A stretch of 64,000 nt of DNA from Marinobacter antarcticus (GTDB taxonomy: Bacteria > Pseudomonadota > Gammaproteobacteria > Pseudomonadales > Oleiphilaceae), in assembly GCF_900142385.1 (NCBI RefSeq), contig NZ_FRAQ01000001.1, forward strand, positions 1,798,001 to 1,862,000, read 5' to 3'. This document shows positions 35,724 through 45,000 of the stretch, piece after piece. The stretch's first letter is position 1. Each line of letters begins with the position of its first letter. Below the pieces are notes generated by a model that had not been told where the DNA came from, did not search any database, and saw nothing but the letters and a program-made list of their open reading frames with translations. The translations under genes and the position numbers were made by a program.

Positions 35724-36515
35724 ATGAGTGACGCTGAATCCAAACCTTTTTTACGCCCCGGCAAGTTATTGCTGCTTGTGTTGCTTGGGGTGTTTGTCTA
35801 TCTCGGTGCACTGATCGTTTTTATACCCGCTGGCTGGGCCTGGCATCAGGCTTCGCCACATATTTCTCTTCCTCCCCAGGTTCAGGTTCGACAGGTTGCG
35901 GGCAAGGTCTGGGATGGTTCGGCCGGAGTTATTGTTGCCGGCTTTCCGGTGCGTGTTAAGTGGCAGCTGGGCTGGCCTTCGATTACGGCTCTGGAGCAGC
36001 CGGTGCGGATTTCGGTGGAGACCCTGCAGTCGGATGTTTCTGGAGACGTCACCGTGGGATGGCCGGCAAATGCCCGCCTGAATGCTCGTGGCAACATTGC
36101 TGTGGCAGAGTTTGAAGAACTGATCCGGCGCAGTGGTGGTGCGATGATTGAAGGCGACGTAAGCATTGACCGCCTGGAGCTGGAGTGGGCAGATAATCGT
36201 ATTGTGCGTGCTGATGGCGTTGGTCGATGGGCTGGAGGTAGAGTGAGCTGGCCCATGGGTAACCAGACCGGGCAGGCACAGTTCCCGCCCATGCGGGCAA
36301 CTATCGACACCACAGATGGCGGTGTGGCCCTGGTCGTTGCGGAGCAGGCGGGCAATGGCCCTGCAGCGGATGCCAGTATTCTCTGGAGCGGAATGATGGA
36401 ACTGCGGGTTTACAAGCGCATGATCGATCTTGCCGGCCAGCCTTGGCCAGATTCTGCCAGCCCCGATGATATTGTGTTCCGTGTAAGACAGCCATTGCTT
36501 CCGGGGCCGCGTTGA
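35724..36515 (+). CDS. gspN: Type II secretion system protein N
   Basis: This 263-residue protein has one N-terminal membrane helix (LLLLVLLGVFVYLGALIVFI, about residues 15-37) and a periplasmic part with GKVWDGSAGVIVAG (usual GspN segment), WQLGWPSITALEQPV and a repeated beta-rich layout. GspN is an inner-membrane accessory of the general secretion pathway. It overlaps gspC by one base (TGATG) and begins the gspN-C-D cluster. The rest of the system (gspE to M) is not in this window. Confidence 0.88.
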   Translation: MSDAESKPFLRPGKLLLLVLLGVFVYLGALIVFIPAGWAWHQASPHISLPPQVQVRQVAGKVWDGSAGVIVAGFPVRVKWQLGWPSITALEQPVRISVETLQSDVSGDVTVGWPANARLNARGNIAVAEFEELIRRSGGAMIEGDVSIDRLELEWADNRIVRADGVGRWAGGRVSWPMGNQTGQAQFPPMRATIDTTDGGVALVVAEQAGNGPAADASILWSGMMELRVYKRMIDLAGQPWPDSASPDDIVFRVRQPLLPGPR

Positions 36516-37372
36516 TGATTGTTATGCCGGCCGCCGACACCCAGCATCGGATTGCGAAAGCGGTCGCTAACCTGCTGCTCGCCGGATTGGTGATCTACCT
36601 GGGTGTTTTTATGGCAAACGCTACCTGGCTTTTTGCCTGGAAGGACAAGCCGGTTGCGGTCGCACCTGCTGCGGGCTCACCCGGATCACAGACGTTCGGA
36701 AGTTTCGGCAGTTATCCGATGGCCAGCTATGAGTTCTTTGGCCGGCCGGAAGCGCCCGGAGAGGTGGCCGAGGCCGTGAAACGTTCGGCGCCGGAAACCG
36801 GGCTGAGGCTCAGGCTTCAGGGCGTTCTGGTAGGACAGCACCCGGAAGCCTCAGGTGCTATAGTGGCTGGAAGTAACGGTGAAACTGCGTGGTACCGGGT
36901 TGGCGATTTGCTGCCAGGCAATGCTGAGTTGGCAGAGGTGGAGTCGGGGCGCATACTGATTCGCCGTGGTGGTCGATACGAATCACTGACGTTTGAAGAA
37001 GACGACACGTCCACAATGGTTGCAGAGGTGACCCGGGAGCCGGCAGAATCATCACCGGAAGCGTTTCTTGAGAACGCCAGGGAGCAACTGGACAGCGCAG
37101 GGGCGGCCGCACTGACGCCTTATGGTCTCAGTCCCGTTGATGACAGCGGTGGTTCTGGTTACGTATATAACGGCTCCAATGCCATGCTGAACGCAGTGAA
37201 TCTTAAAGCCGGAGACGTGATTACCGCCATCAACGGGCAACGCCTGGGTGATGTGCAACAGGATCGATCGCTGCTTGAAAGCTGGCGCGGCCAAGCCAGT
37301 CTGGATATAGAAATCGAACGTGACGGGTCTTTTCTTACCATAAGTTATGCCATACCTGAGCAGTGGCGCTGA
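36515..37372 (+). CDS. gspC: Type II secretion system protein C
   Basis: This 285-residue protein has a short cytoplasmic N-terminus, one membrane helix (about residues 20-42) and a homology region with LRLQGVLVGQHPEASGAIV and YRVGDLLPGNAELAEVESGRILIRRGG. It ends in a PDZ-like domain with NLKAGDVITAINGQRLGDV. GspC links the inner-membrane platform to the secretin GspD and helps to select substrates. The ATG at 36515 lies on the gspN stop; an ATG at 36524 would also be possible. A GTG at 37363 near its end is a start candidate for gspD. Confidence 0.92.
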   Translation: MIVMPAADTQHRIAKAVANLLLAGLVIYLGVFMANATWLFAWKDKPVAVAPAAGSPGSQTFGSFGSYPMASYEFFGRPEAPGEVAEAVKRSAPETGLRLRLQGVLVGQHPEASGAIVAGSNGETAWYRVGDLLPGNAELAEVESGRILIRRGGRYESLTFEEDDTSTMVAEVTREPAESSPEAFLENAREQLDSAGAAALTPYGLSPVDDSGGSGYVYNGSNAMLNAVNLKAGDVITAINGQRLGDVQQDRSLLESWRGQASLDIEIERDGSFLTISYAIPEQWR

Positions 37373-37404
37373 CAGGGTTCATCGATACAGGACGAAATCG
37401 CCAG

Positions 37405-39360
37405 ATGTATAACCACAAGACCAACTTTCTGCGGGCCTTGGCTCTGCTTATTCTTCTACCCCTGATGTCGATGGCGCACGGTCAGGAGGAAACCTGGAGG
37501 CTGAACCTGAAAGACGCGGATATCCGCGCCTTTGTCACTCAGGTGGCGGATATTACCGGTTACAGTTTTGTGGTGGACCCCAGGGTAAAAGGCAAGGTCA
37601 CCGTGCTTTCCAGTGCCCCGATGGACAAGAACCAGATTTATGATCTGTTTCTTGCGGTGCTGAACGTTCATGGTTTCACCGCCATTCCCGGAGAAGAAGT
37701 TATAAAGGTGGTGCAGCAGGTGGATGCGAAACAGTCCGCCGAAGCGCTTGGCCGCTTCCCGAGCATACCCTCCGAACAGCTTATTACCCGGGTTATCCAG
37801 ATTGATAACGCGAATGCGCTGGAGCTGGTACCCATTCTTCGGCCGTTGGTGGCAAAGTATGGCCACTTGGCTGGAGTAGCGGCCGCCAATGCGCTGATTA
37901 TCAGTGATCATTCATCCAATATTCAGCGGATCGAGGAGATTGTCCGGGAGCTGGACAGCCCTTCCAAATACGAAGTAGAAGTGATCAAGCTCAAGGAAGC
38001 CTGGGTCGGCGATATGGTGGTTCTTCTGCAGGAGTTGGCACCGGATGAGCTGGGCCGCGCCGGGAACGACAGCGCCTCCAGAAAGTACAGTGTCACGGCA
38101 GATGAACGCAGCAATCGCCTTATCCTCCGTGGCGATGAATCGTTCCGAAGCAAGATCCGTGGGCTGATTGTGCAGCTTGACCAGCCATCTGCCAGCGGCG
38201 GCGCTACCAAGGTTATTCGCCTCAAGCACGGCGATGCCAAGAATCTGACCGAGATCCTCAAGGGTGTGATGGGTGAGCTCGCCAAGGAGGGTGCCGGAGG
38301 TGCTGCCGGTGGCGGCGCCAGTAATAGGCCTCAGGGCAATTTTGCGGTGTTTGCGGATGAAGGGCTGAACGCTCTCGTGGTTCGCGGTGACCCTTCTCTG
38401 ATGCAAGAGGCAGAAGAGATTGTCGCGGCGCTGGACGTGCGTCGTGCCCAGGTGATGATTGAGGCGGCTATTGTAGAAATCAGTGATGAGCTGGGTCAGG
38501 ATCTTGGCGTTCAGCTCGCAGTGGGTGATGAATCCGGATCTTCTACGCCTGTAATGGGAACAAACTTTGGGAACGTTGGTCGTAGTCTGGGCGATGTGCT
38601 CGGCGCAATCCTGAGTGGGTCCGCCATTTCGCCGGCAGTAGGGGGTGTTACCGTTGGTGCTGGCCAGAGAAATGAAAACGGCGTGAGCTGGGGCGTTCTT
38701 TTGCAGGCGCTCTCTACCTCGGCAGCGGCCAATCTGCTTTCGACACCGAGCATCATCACCCTGGATAACCAGGAGTCCGAAATTATCGTGGGTCAGAACG
38801 TCCCGTTCCGCACCGGGCAATCCACAGTCACCGGGGATGGCACGACCAATCCGTTTACCACCATTGAGCGTCGGGATATTGGTCTTACCCTGAAAGTGAC
38901 CCCGACAATCAGTGCTGATGGCCTGGTGAGGCTGGTAGTGGAGCAGACCACCGAAAGTGTTGCTGACAGCATCGAAGATGCGTCGGACATTGTCACTAAC
39001 AAGCGTGAAATCAAGACAACCGTGTTGGCGGATGATGGCGAAACCATTGTGCTTGGTGGTCTGACCCGAGAAGATTACCTGGTAAACAAGAGCAAGGTTC
39101 CCTTGCTGGGTGATATTCCCTTTATCGGTCGCTTGTTCTCGTCGGAGTCTGAGCGCCGGGTAAAGCGGAACCTATTGGTATTCCTGCGCCCTAAGATTAT
39201 GCTTGGGAAGGCTGAGGCTGTTGCTGTTACATCCGAGAAATTCAACAAGTTGTGGAACGTGAATCTCGATATTCGCAACAAACTCGGCTTGCCGGATATG
39301 GAGGCCAATCCTGGTATTGATGTGTTGTTTAACATGGGAGACAGTAAGCTGGCGAAATAA
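37405..39360 (+). CDS. gspD: Type II secretion system secretin GspD
   Basis: This 651-residue outer-membrane secretin has a signal peptide (FLRALALLILLPLMSMAHG). The N0 domain WRLNLKDADIRAFVTQVADITGY is followed by N1-N3 repeats with VIQIDNANALELVPILRPLV and VIRLKHGDAKNLTEILKGV. The C-terminal secretin domain contains LLSTPSIITLDNQESEIIVGQNVPF and VPLLGDIPFIGRLFSS. It forms the multimeric channel for folded exoproteins. An in-frame GTG at 37363 would add 14 residues ahead of the signal peptide and is not favoured. It is the last gene of this group; the next gene is convergent. Confidence 0.96.
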   Translation: MYNHKTNFLRALALLILLPLMSMAHGQEETWRLNLKDADIRAFVTQVADITGYSFVVDPRVKGKVTVLSSAPMDKNQIYDLFLAVLNVHGFTAIPGEEVIKVVQQVDAKQSAEALGRFPSIPSEQLITRVIQIDNANALELVPILRPLVAKYGHLAGVAAANALIISDHSSNIQRIEEIVRELDSPSKYEVEVIKLKEAWVGDMVVLLQELAPDELGRAGNDSASRKYSVTADERSNRLILRGDESFRSKIRGLIVQLDQPSASGGATKVIRLKHGDAKNLTEILKGVMGELAKEGAGGAAGGGASNRPQGNFAVFADEGLNALVVRGDPSLMQEAEEIVAALDVRRAQVMIEAAIVEISDELGQDLGVQLAVGDESGSSTPVMGTNFGNVGRSLGDVLGAILSGSAISPAVGGVTVGAGQRNENGVSWGVLLQALSTSAAANLLSTPSIITLDNQESEIIVGQNVPFRTGQSTVTGDGTTNPFTTIERRDIGLTLKVTPTISADGLVRLVVEQTTESVADSIEDASDIVTNKREIKTTVLADDGETIVLGGLTREDYLVNKSKVPLLGDIPFIGRLFSSESERRVKRNLLVFLRPKIMLGKAEAVAVTSEKFNKLWNVNLDIRNKLGLPDMEANPGIDVLFNMGDSKLAK

Positions 39361-39374
39361 TACCGGCTTGTTTT

Positions 39375-41378
39375 TTAAACGGTCATTGGCGGCATCGGGC
39401 AATCCATCTGATCCGCCACCAGCCGCATCAGTTCATACTCCCGCACGTCAATAACGCCATCATAAGTGATGCAATGCCCGCAGGCATCTATAACCGCGGG
39501 CTTCAGCAGGGGTGAAAGCCCATTCAGCGCCTTCAATGCTTCCTGCAACTGCCGCATGGTAACTTTTGTCAGTATCGGGTAATCGTTATTCCCTCGGCTG
39601 GCAAAGCCGGCTATGGCTTCACGATACAAAATCTCTGCTCCCTGACTGTCACCTGAGCCGGCTCTTGCCAGCAAGCTCAGGAGTCGCTGTAATGCGGGTA
39701 TCACCGCTTTGTAGCTACGGTAGCGAACGGGTATTGCCCTGTCTGCATCCGCGCCCAGGTGGCGAGAGAGGAAGCTGGTAAGAGCCAGTTCAAACAGTGT
39801 GACCCGATTATCTGCGTCTACCAGTTTTCTCACATTCCGAATCAATTCAGCGCGCTCGTCCGGATCCAGTTTGCGCAGTGCCGGCATAGAGAGTTCCAGG
39901 GCCGGAAAGCGCACAGCCTCACCAAGGTTCTGAAGTGCCGGAATGAGTTTCGCCAACAGGTCTGATTGTGGGCCAAAGAATGAGCGGTCGGGGAGTAGTC
40001 TGAGGCGTTCCGCTTGCTGCTGTTCGTCCAGATCGCTAATGAGCAGGGCATAGCAGAGTTGAATGGCTCCTGCCCGAGTGTACAGCAAACCGCGGAAGGT
40101 TGATGGTAAGCGCCGCAGCAGATGAACGGCAAAGTCTTCGCCTTCCGGGCTGACCGTGCCGACTCTTTCAGATAGCTTTTGCGCGGCTGCGGTTGCTGGC
40201 ACAGGCGTCGCAATTGCCGATCCTGAATGCGATGTCCGCCGCCCGGAGACGGTGCCGTAGAGGTCTGCTGCTGCACCCGCAAAGTTAGAAGCCCCTGCGG
40301 GCCCGCGCCCGGCAGTTGCCGTGCGCAGGTCGCCTCCAGACTCGGTATCCCGCAGGCGGCTTTTTAACCGTGCCATAAGCCCCGGCTGGATGGCGTTAAT
40401 GCGTTGTTCGATCGGTGGATGAGAGGCGAGCAGCGAAGTGAACTTCATGCGGGCGCTTTCACCGAAGCACATGTGGTTCATGTCACTGGCGTGGCCGGTG
40501 GTATCCAGATAGCTGCTTCGAAGCCCTATCTTGAAAAGTGCGCCGCCAATCCCGTCCGGGTTGCGGGTAAACTGCACCGACGATGCGTCGGCGAGGGTTT
40601 CCCGCTGGCGCGACACGGCAGCCTGAATCAGGCGCCCGAAAAATACGCCCACGTAACCGATTACAAACAGTGCTACGCCAAGAATCCCCATGGCAGCCTG
40701 GGCACGGCTGTCCCGATTGCGGGCCGTTGTTCGCCCGCCGCTGTAAAACGAGACATGAAGAAGAAAGCCGCCGATCTGGCCGATCATCAGGATGCCGGAA
40801 AGCAGGGCAATGAGGCGCACGTTCAGGCGCATGTCACCGTTGAAGATGTGGCTGAACTCGTGACCCACAACGCCCTGGAGTTCGTCCCGGGTTAGCTGAG
40901 TGATTGCGCCATGGGTGACCACCATAACGGCGGAGCCGGGCGTGTATCCCGCTACAAAGGCGTTGATGCCGGTCTCGTTATCCATGAGATAGAGTTCCGG
41001 CACGGGCACGCCGCTGGCAATGGCCATTTCCTCTACGATATTGCGCAGTTTGCGCTCGTCGCTGTCGCGAGTGTCCGGGTCAATAGGCCGCGCACCAACC
41101 ATTTTGGCAACGCGGCTCCCGCCGCCTGCCAGGTCTGCCCAGCGTATGAGTGAACCCATAAATATGAGCGTTACCACAGCCGAGGCGGTGATGAGACCGT
41201 GGCTGGATAGCAGCCAGTAATGAAAGGGTTGGCCGGAGGTTTCGCTGCGGGTTACGAAATAGCCCACCAGGCAGACGGCCAGTGTGATCAGTACCACCGC
41301 CGTGAGAAACAGAAATACCAGCAGGCTGGTATTGCGCCGGGCACTGGCCTGGCGCTGGAAAAACCCCGGATGAGCCAT
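39375..41378 (-). CDS. M48-family membrane zinc metalloprotease (HtpX-like, long form)
   Basis: This 667-residue protein has two N-terminal membrane helices (about residues 18-42 and 58-78) and a catalytic site HEFSH at 173-177 with a downstream Glu in RETLADASSVQFTR. Two more helices follow the zinc site. The C-terminal part (about 400-667) is an extra cytoplasmic helical domain without recognised motifs. HtpX-type enzymes degrade misfolded membrane proteins. This longer class is usually partnered by lemA, which lies 11 bases upstream here. It converges on gspD across only 14 bases. Confidence 0.92.
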   Translation of the reverse strand: MAHPGFFQRQASARRNTSLLVFLFLTAVVLITLAVCLVGYFVTRSETSGQPFHYWLLSSHGLITASAVVTLIFMGSLIRWADLAGGGSRVAKMVGARPIDPDTRDSDERKLRNIVEEMAIASGVPVPELYLMDNETGINAFVAGYTPGSAVMVVTHGAITQLTRDELQGVVGHEFSHIFNGDMRLNVRLIALLSGILMIGQIGGFLLHVSFYSGGRTTARNRDSRAQAAMGILGVALFVIGYVGVFFGRLIQAAVSRQRETLADASSVQFTRNPDGIGGALFKIGLRSSYLDTTGHASDMNHMCFGESARMKFTSLLASHPPIEQRINAIQPGLMARLKSRLRDTESGGDLRTATAGRGPAGASNFAGAAADLYGTVSGRRTSHSGSAIATPVPATAAAQKLSERVGTVSPEGEDFAVHLLRRLPSTFRGLLYTRAGAIQLCYALLISDLDEQQQAERLRLLPDRSFFGPQSDLLAKLIPALQNLGEAVRFPALELSMPALRKLDPDERAELIRNVRKLVDADNRVTLFELALTSFLSRHLGADADRAIPVRYRSYKAVIPALQRLLSLLARAGSGDSQGAEILYREAIAGFASRGNNDYPILTKVTMRQLQEALKALNGLSPLLKPAVIDACGHCITYDGVIDVREYELMRLVADQMDCPMPPMTV

Positions 41379-41389
41379 ACTTCAGAGCC

Positions 41390-41977
41390 TCAGAAGGCGA
41401 CTTTCGGAGCCTGGCGGGCCTCTGGAGACTCAAGTTCCAGCTGAGAGGTTTCCTTGAACGCAAACATGCCGGCAATAAAGTTGTTAGGGAACTGTTCGCG
41501 GAAGATGTTGTAACTCATTACACCATCGTTATAGGCCTGGCGGGCAAAGGAAACGCGATTCTCGGTGCTTGAAAGCTCTTCCATCAATTGCTGGATTGTC
41601 TCGTTGGCTTTCAGGTCCGGGTAATTCTCTGCCACTGCATAAAAGTTGGCGAGGGCTTTGGTGAGCAGGTTCTCTGCACCACCAAGGCGCTGGATTTTGG
41701 TGCCGTCTCCGGGATCTTTGGCAGCATCTTTCTGGGCGCTGACGGCGTTATTTCTGGCTTCCATAACCTGGGTCAGCGTTGATTTCTCATGCACAAGGTA
41801 GGCTTTGGCTGCTTCAACCAGGTTGGGTATAAGGTCGTGCCTGCGCTGGAGTTGCACATCAATCTGGGCAAAACCATTTTTGAACTGGTTACGCAGAGAA
41901 ACCAGGCGGTTGTAGATGAAAACCAGATAGATTGCCGCGATGGCAATAACGATCAGGCCGATAATAGTAGTGCCCAT
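41390..41977 (-). CDS. lemA: LemA-family protein
   Basis: This 195-residue protein has one N-terminal membrane helix (IIGLIVIAIAAIYLVFIYNRL) with a tail of four helices. Conserved LemA segments are QRRHDLIPNLVEAAKAY, ENLLTKALANFYAVAENYPDLKANE and SRENRV-like STENRVSFARQAYND. The function is uncertain; LemA proteins often accompany membrane proteases and may aid envelope quality control. It begins 23 bases after the EAL gene and is followed by the M48 protease gene at 11 bases, so the three are probably one operon. Confidence 0.93.
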   Translation of the reverse strand: MGTTIIGLIVIAIAAIYLVFIYNRLVSLRNQFKNGFAQIDVQLQRRHDLIPNLVEAAKAYLVHEKSTLTQVMEARNNAVSAQKDAAKDPGDGTKIQRLGGAENLLTKALANFYAVAENYPDLKANETIQQLMEELSSTENRVSFARQAYNDGVMSYNIFREQFPNNFIAGMFAFKETSQLELESPEARQAPKVAF

Positions 41978-42000
41978 GGCAACTCCTCACAGATAATGGA

Positions 42001-44064
42001 TCAAACGTTATTTTCTTCGATTTTCTGGTGAAATCCCTGAACAAATGTCTCGAAATCCGCAGGGCGCAGAGGTCTGCTGAAGAAATACCCTTGTGCCAAC
42101 GTACATCCACGCTGGCTGAGGTAATATTCCTGTTCCGCTGTTTCCACGCCTTCCGCGATCACCGAAAGGTTGAGACTTTTGCCGAGGTCGATAATGGTGT
42201 TGGCAATTTGGGTGTCTTCCTCGTTAACCAGTAGGTCCCGTATAAACTGCTTGTCAATTTTCAGGTGCTGCACCGGCATTTTCTTGAGGTAGGTAAGGGA
42301 TGAGTAGCCGGTGCCGAAGTCATCAACGGCGATACTGATGCCAGCCCGGTTCAGGGTGTGCAGTTTGGCAACGGCGTCTGACAGGTTAGTCATGAAGCTG
42401 GTCTCCGTAACTTCCAGTTCCAGGCGACCTGCAGGAATGTTGTGGCGCTTAAGCGTGCCCAGTATGTCATCCACAATGCGGTCCTGGCGCAGTTGCACCG
42501 CAGACAAGTTTACGGCGATACGCAGGGGAAGCCCCTTGTCTGCCCACAACTTGGCTTGCAGGCAGGCTTGCTCCAGAACCCACTGACCGATCTCTACAAT
42601 GGAACCATTGTTTTCCGCGACCGGGATGAAGTAGTCCGGTGGCACCAGGCCGCGCACGGGATGTTCCCAGCGAAGCAGCGCTTCTGCGCCAATAATCCGT
42701 TTTGTTTCAAGGTTTATCTGAGGCTGGTAAACCAGATGGAACTGCTGAAGGGTCAGAGCCTGGGAAAGATCTTTCTCCAGCTGTTTGCGATCCCGGATTT
42801 CCTGGTCAATACTTGCTACGTAAAACTGGAAGTGATCCCGGCCCTTCTGTTTAGCCAGCATCATTGTCTGCTCGGCGCTCTGGAGCAGTCGATCCGGTTG
42901 TATGGCGTCAGATGGATAGAGGGCAATGCCCAGAGTTGCCGTCAAGGAAATGTTCTGGCCCTCCATTCCCATGTTCTCACTGATTCCAACCAGAATGGCT
43001 TCTGCGGTGTCTGCCGCCTGAAAACCATCTTTAAGCCCTTTCTCGACAACAACAAACTGATCACCCCCGAGCCGGGCTACCGTAAAGCGGGAGCCGCTCA
43101 GGCAGTTTATAAGCCGGTCTGCAACGGTTTGCAGGGTCAGATCTCCGGTGCGGAAACCGCATTGATCGTTGATGGATTTGAAATCATCAATGCCGCAGAC
43201 AATCACGGACAGCAGGGTATGGTTGCGTTTCGACTGTGCAATATCAGCCTTCAACAGCTCCATGAAGCTGTCCCGGCTGAGCAACCCGGTTAACTGGTCG
43301 AAGCGGGCGAGCCTGTTTACTCTGTCTTCGGCTTCACGATGGCGCTTCTGGCTCTCACCAATGGCGATAAGCAGAGTGTTGGTTGCTGTTACCCAAAGCC
43401 CGAGTTCGTCTTTTTCATGGCCTGCAGGCGTGTCAACCAGGCGATCATCCGGACGCGCGGGGTCGACCTGCTTTACAGAATTTACGATGCGTAACAGTGG
43501 ACGGGTCAGCAGCATGTAAAAGACAAAGAACAGCACCATGCCGAGAATTACCGCCGTGGCAATGACCGAAGTGAAGGTCGCGATGGCACGGCTCAGCCAC
43601 ATGTGGGCCGCCGGCAAGGTATCGTAGTGAACAACGAAATAACCGTATACGGTGCCAGCAGAATCGCCGTCGCGCACCAATTCTGTACGGAATTCGCGAT
43701 CGGCACCAAAAATCCAGTTAATCAGCGGCCGGAATGCACTGTCGGCCAATGGGCGCACGCGGGAACTCAGGGGATCCCCGTTTGTGTGAAGAATCTGAGC
43801 CACCTGCACGGCTTCCCGCGCAAACATGCCGTCGACCACTTGCTTTGCCAGGTCCGCGTCAATGCTGAATACGGCCTGGGTGGCAGCATCTTTAACCATG
43901 GCAATGGTCTGGCTGGCCTGGCTGTTCAGGTCGGCAGATACGCGGCGGGCATCGAGCACCACCTGTATGGCACTGACGATCACACCGCTGATCAGTGCAA
44001 CAGCCAGTATCCACCGGAGGATGCGGTAGCCAAGGCGGTTTTCAACCTTAAAGAATTTTTGCAT
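42001..44064 (-). CDS. Membrane HAMP-GGDEF-EAL protein, probable c-di-GMP phosphodiesterase
   Basis: This 687-residue protein has a membrane helix near residues 15-35, a periplasmic sensor of about 120 residues, a second helix near 165-190, a HAMP-like linker and a GGDEF domain whose motif is GGDQF (Glu to Gln). It ends in an EAL domain with EALLRWEHP, NLSAVQLR, ELEVTETSFM, DDFGTGYSSL, KIDKQF and AEGVET all present. The EAL residues needed for metal binding and catalysis are intact, while the cyclase motif is altered. It therefore probably breaks down c-di-GMP. It is followed closely by lemA and the M48 gene. Confidence 0.9.
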   Translation of the reverse strand: MQKFFKVENRLGYRILRWILAVALISGVIVSAIQVVLDARRVSADLNSQASQTIAMVKDAATQAVFSIDADLAKQVVDGMFAREAVQVAQILHTNGDPLSSRVRPLADSAFRPLINWIFGADREFRTELVRDGDSAGTVYGYFVVHYDTLPAAHMWLSRAIATFTSVIATAVILGMVLFFVFYMLLTRPLLRIVNSVKQVDPARPDDRLVDTPAGHEKDELGLWVTATNTLLIAIGESQKRHREAEDRVNRLARFDQLTGLLSRDSFMELLKADIAQSKRNHTLLSVIVCGIDDFKSINDQCGFRTGDLTLQTVADRLINCLSGSRFTVARLGGDQFVVVEKGLKDGFQAADTAEAILVGISENMGMEGQNISLTATLGIALYPSDAIQPDRLLQSAEQTMMLAKQKGRDHFQFYVASIDQEIRDRKQLEKDLSQALTLQQFHLVYQPQINLETKRIIGAEALLRWEHPVRGLVPPDYFIPVAENNGSIVEIGQWVLEQACLQAKLWADKGLPLRIAVNLSAVQLRQDRIVDDILGTLKRHNIPAGRLELEVTETSFMTNLSDAVAKLHTLNRAGISIAVDDFGTGYSSLTYLKKMPVQHLKIDKQFIRDLLVNEEDTQIANTIIDLGKSLNLSVIAEGVETAEQEYYLSQRGCTLAQGYFFSRPLRPADFETFVQGFHQKIEENNV

Positions 44065-44257
44065 TCAGACCCGTTTTTAGCCTGTTTGTCAGGCGCACAA
44101 GTTCCTGTAACCGGTAAGTGCCGGCAACCCAACATAACACATTGTCAAAGATACAGATTATGATTCAGGTTAAACAACTCTGCATGAACTATCGGTGATT
44201 ATTTCAAAAACTGGAGAATGCTGACGTTTCAATTTGTAAGTTTAGTGAATCGCCACA

Positions 44258-44291
44258 CAAAAAACGCCCGCTGCAAGCGGGCGTTTTTTAT
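44258..44291. terminator. Terminator between sodB and the EAL gene
   Basis: AAAAAACGCCCGC, a TGCAA loop and GCGGGCGTTTTTT form a very strong hairpin with A and T tracts. It lies downstream of sodB (minus) and in the leader region of the EAL gene. Confidence 0.92.
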
Positions 44292-44332
44292 TCAGCCATT
44301 GCCGGCTGAGCCTGGAAAGCGAGTCAGGCTGA

Positions 44333-44911
44333 TCAGGCGAGGTTTTCGTTTACGAAATCCCAGTTGACCAGGTTCCAGAATGCTTCCAGATAGTTCGGGC
44401 GAGAGTTGCGATAATCAATGTAGTACGCGTGCTCCCACACATCAACGGTCAGCACTGGCTTGTCAGCACCAGTCAGAGGTGTTTCCGCATTGCTGGTGTT
44501 GGCGATTGCAACGCTGCCGTCTGCTTTCTTGACGAGCCAGGTCCAACCTGAACCGAAGTTGTTGGCGGCCTTGTCGTTGAATTCTTTCTTGAAGTCTTCG
44601 AACGAGCCGAAGGCTTTTTCGATAGCTTCTTTCGCTGCGCCCTTGGGCTCACCGCCGCCGTTCGGGCTCAGGCAGTGCCAGTAAAAGGTATGGTTCCAAA
44701 CTTGGGCAGCGTTGTTGAACAACGGGCCGCTGGCGCTTTTGATAATGTCTTCAAGCGACTTGTTGGCGTTGTCCGTACCGTCAACCAGGCCGTTGAGCTT
44801 AGTTACGTAGGTGTTGTGGTGCTTGCCGTAATGGTATTCGAGGGTTTCAGCAGAGATGTGTGGTTCCAGTGCGTTCTTTTCGTAAGGTAATGCCGGAAGT
44901 TCAAATGCCAT
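44333..44911 (-). CDS. sodB: Iron superoxide dismutase
   Basis: This 192-residue Fe/Mn SOD has metal ligands in HYGKHHNTYVTKLN, AAQVWNHTFYWHCL and DVWEHAYYIDYRN. The GPLFNNAAQVWNHTF context with Gln in AAQVWNH is the usual iron-type signature. It dismutates superoxide in the cytoplasm. GGGAGAA lies upstream of the ATG. It is followed by the strong terminator at 44258-44291. No unusual codon use was noted. Confidence 0.97.
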   Translation of the reverse strand: MAFELPALPYEKNALEPHISAETLEYHYGKHHNTYVTKLNGLVDGTDNANKSLEDIIKSASGPLFNNAAQVWNHTFYWHCLSPNGGGEPKGAAKEAIEKAFGSFEDFKKEFNDKAANNFGSGWTWLVKKADGSVAIANTSNAETPLTGADKPVLTVDVWEHAYYIDYRNSRPNYLEAFWNLVNWDFVNENLA

Positions 44912-45000
44912 GAGATCGTTCTCCCTGGTCTCTCTGTTATGGTGAATGTTACTGCTCTAATATAGGGTCGATCTGAGCGATATCAACCCCGTAAAGCAAT

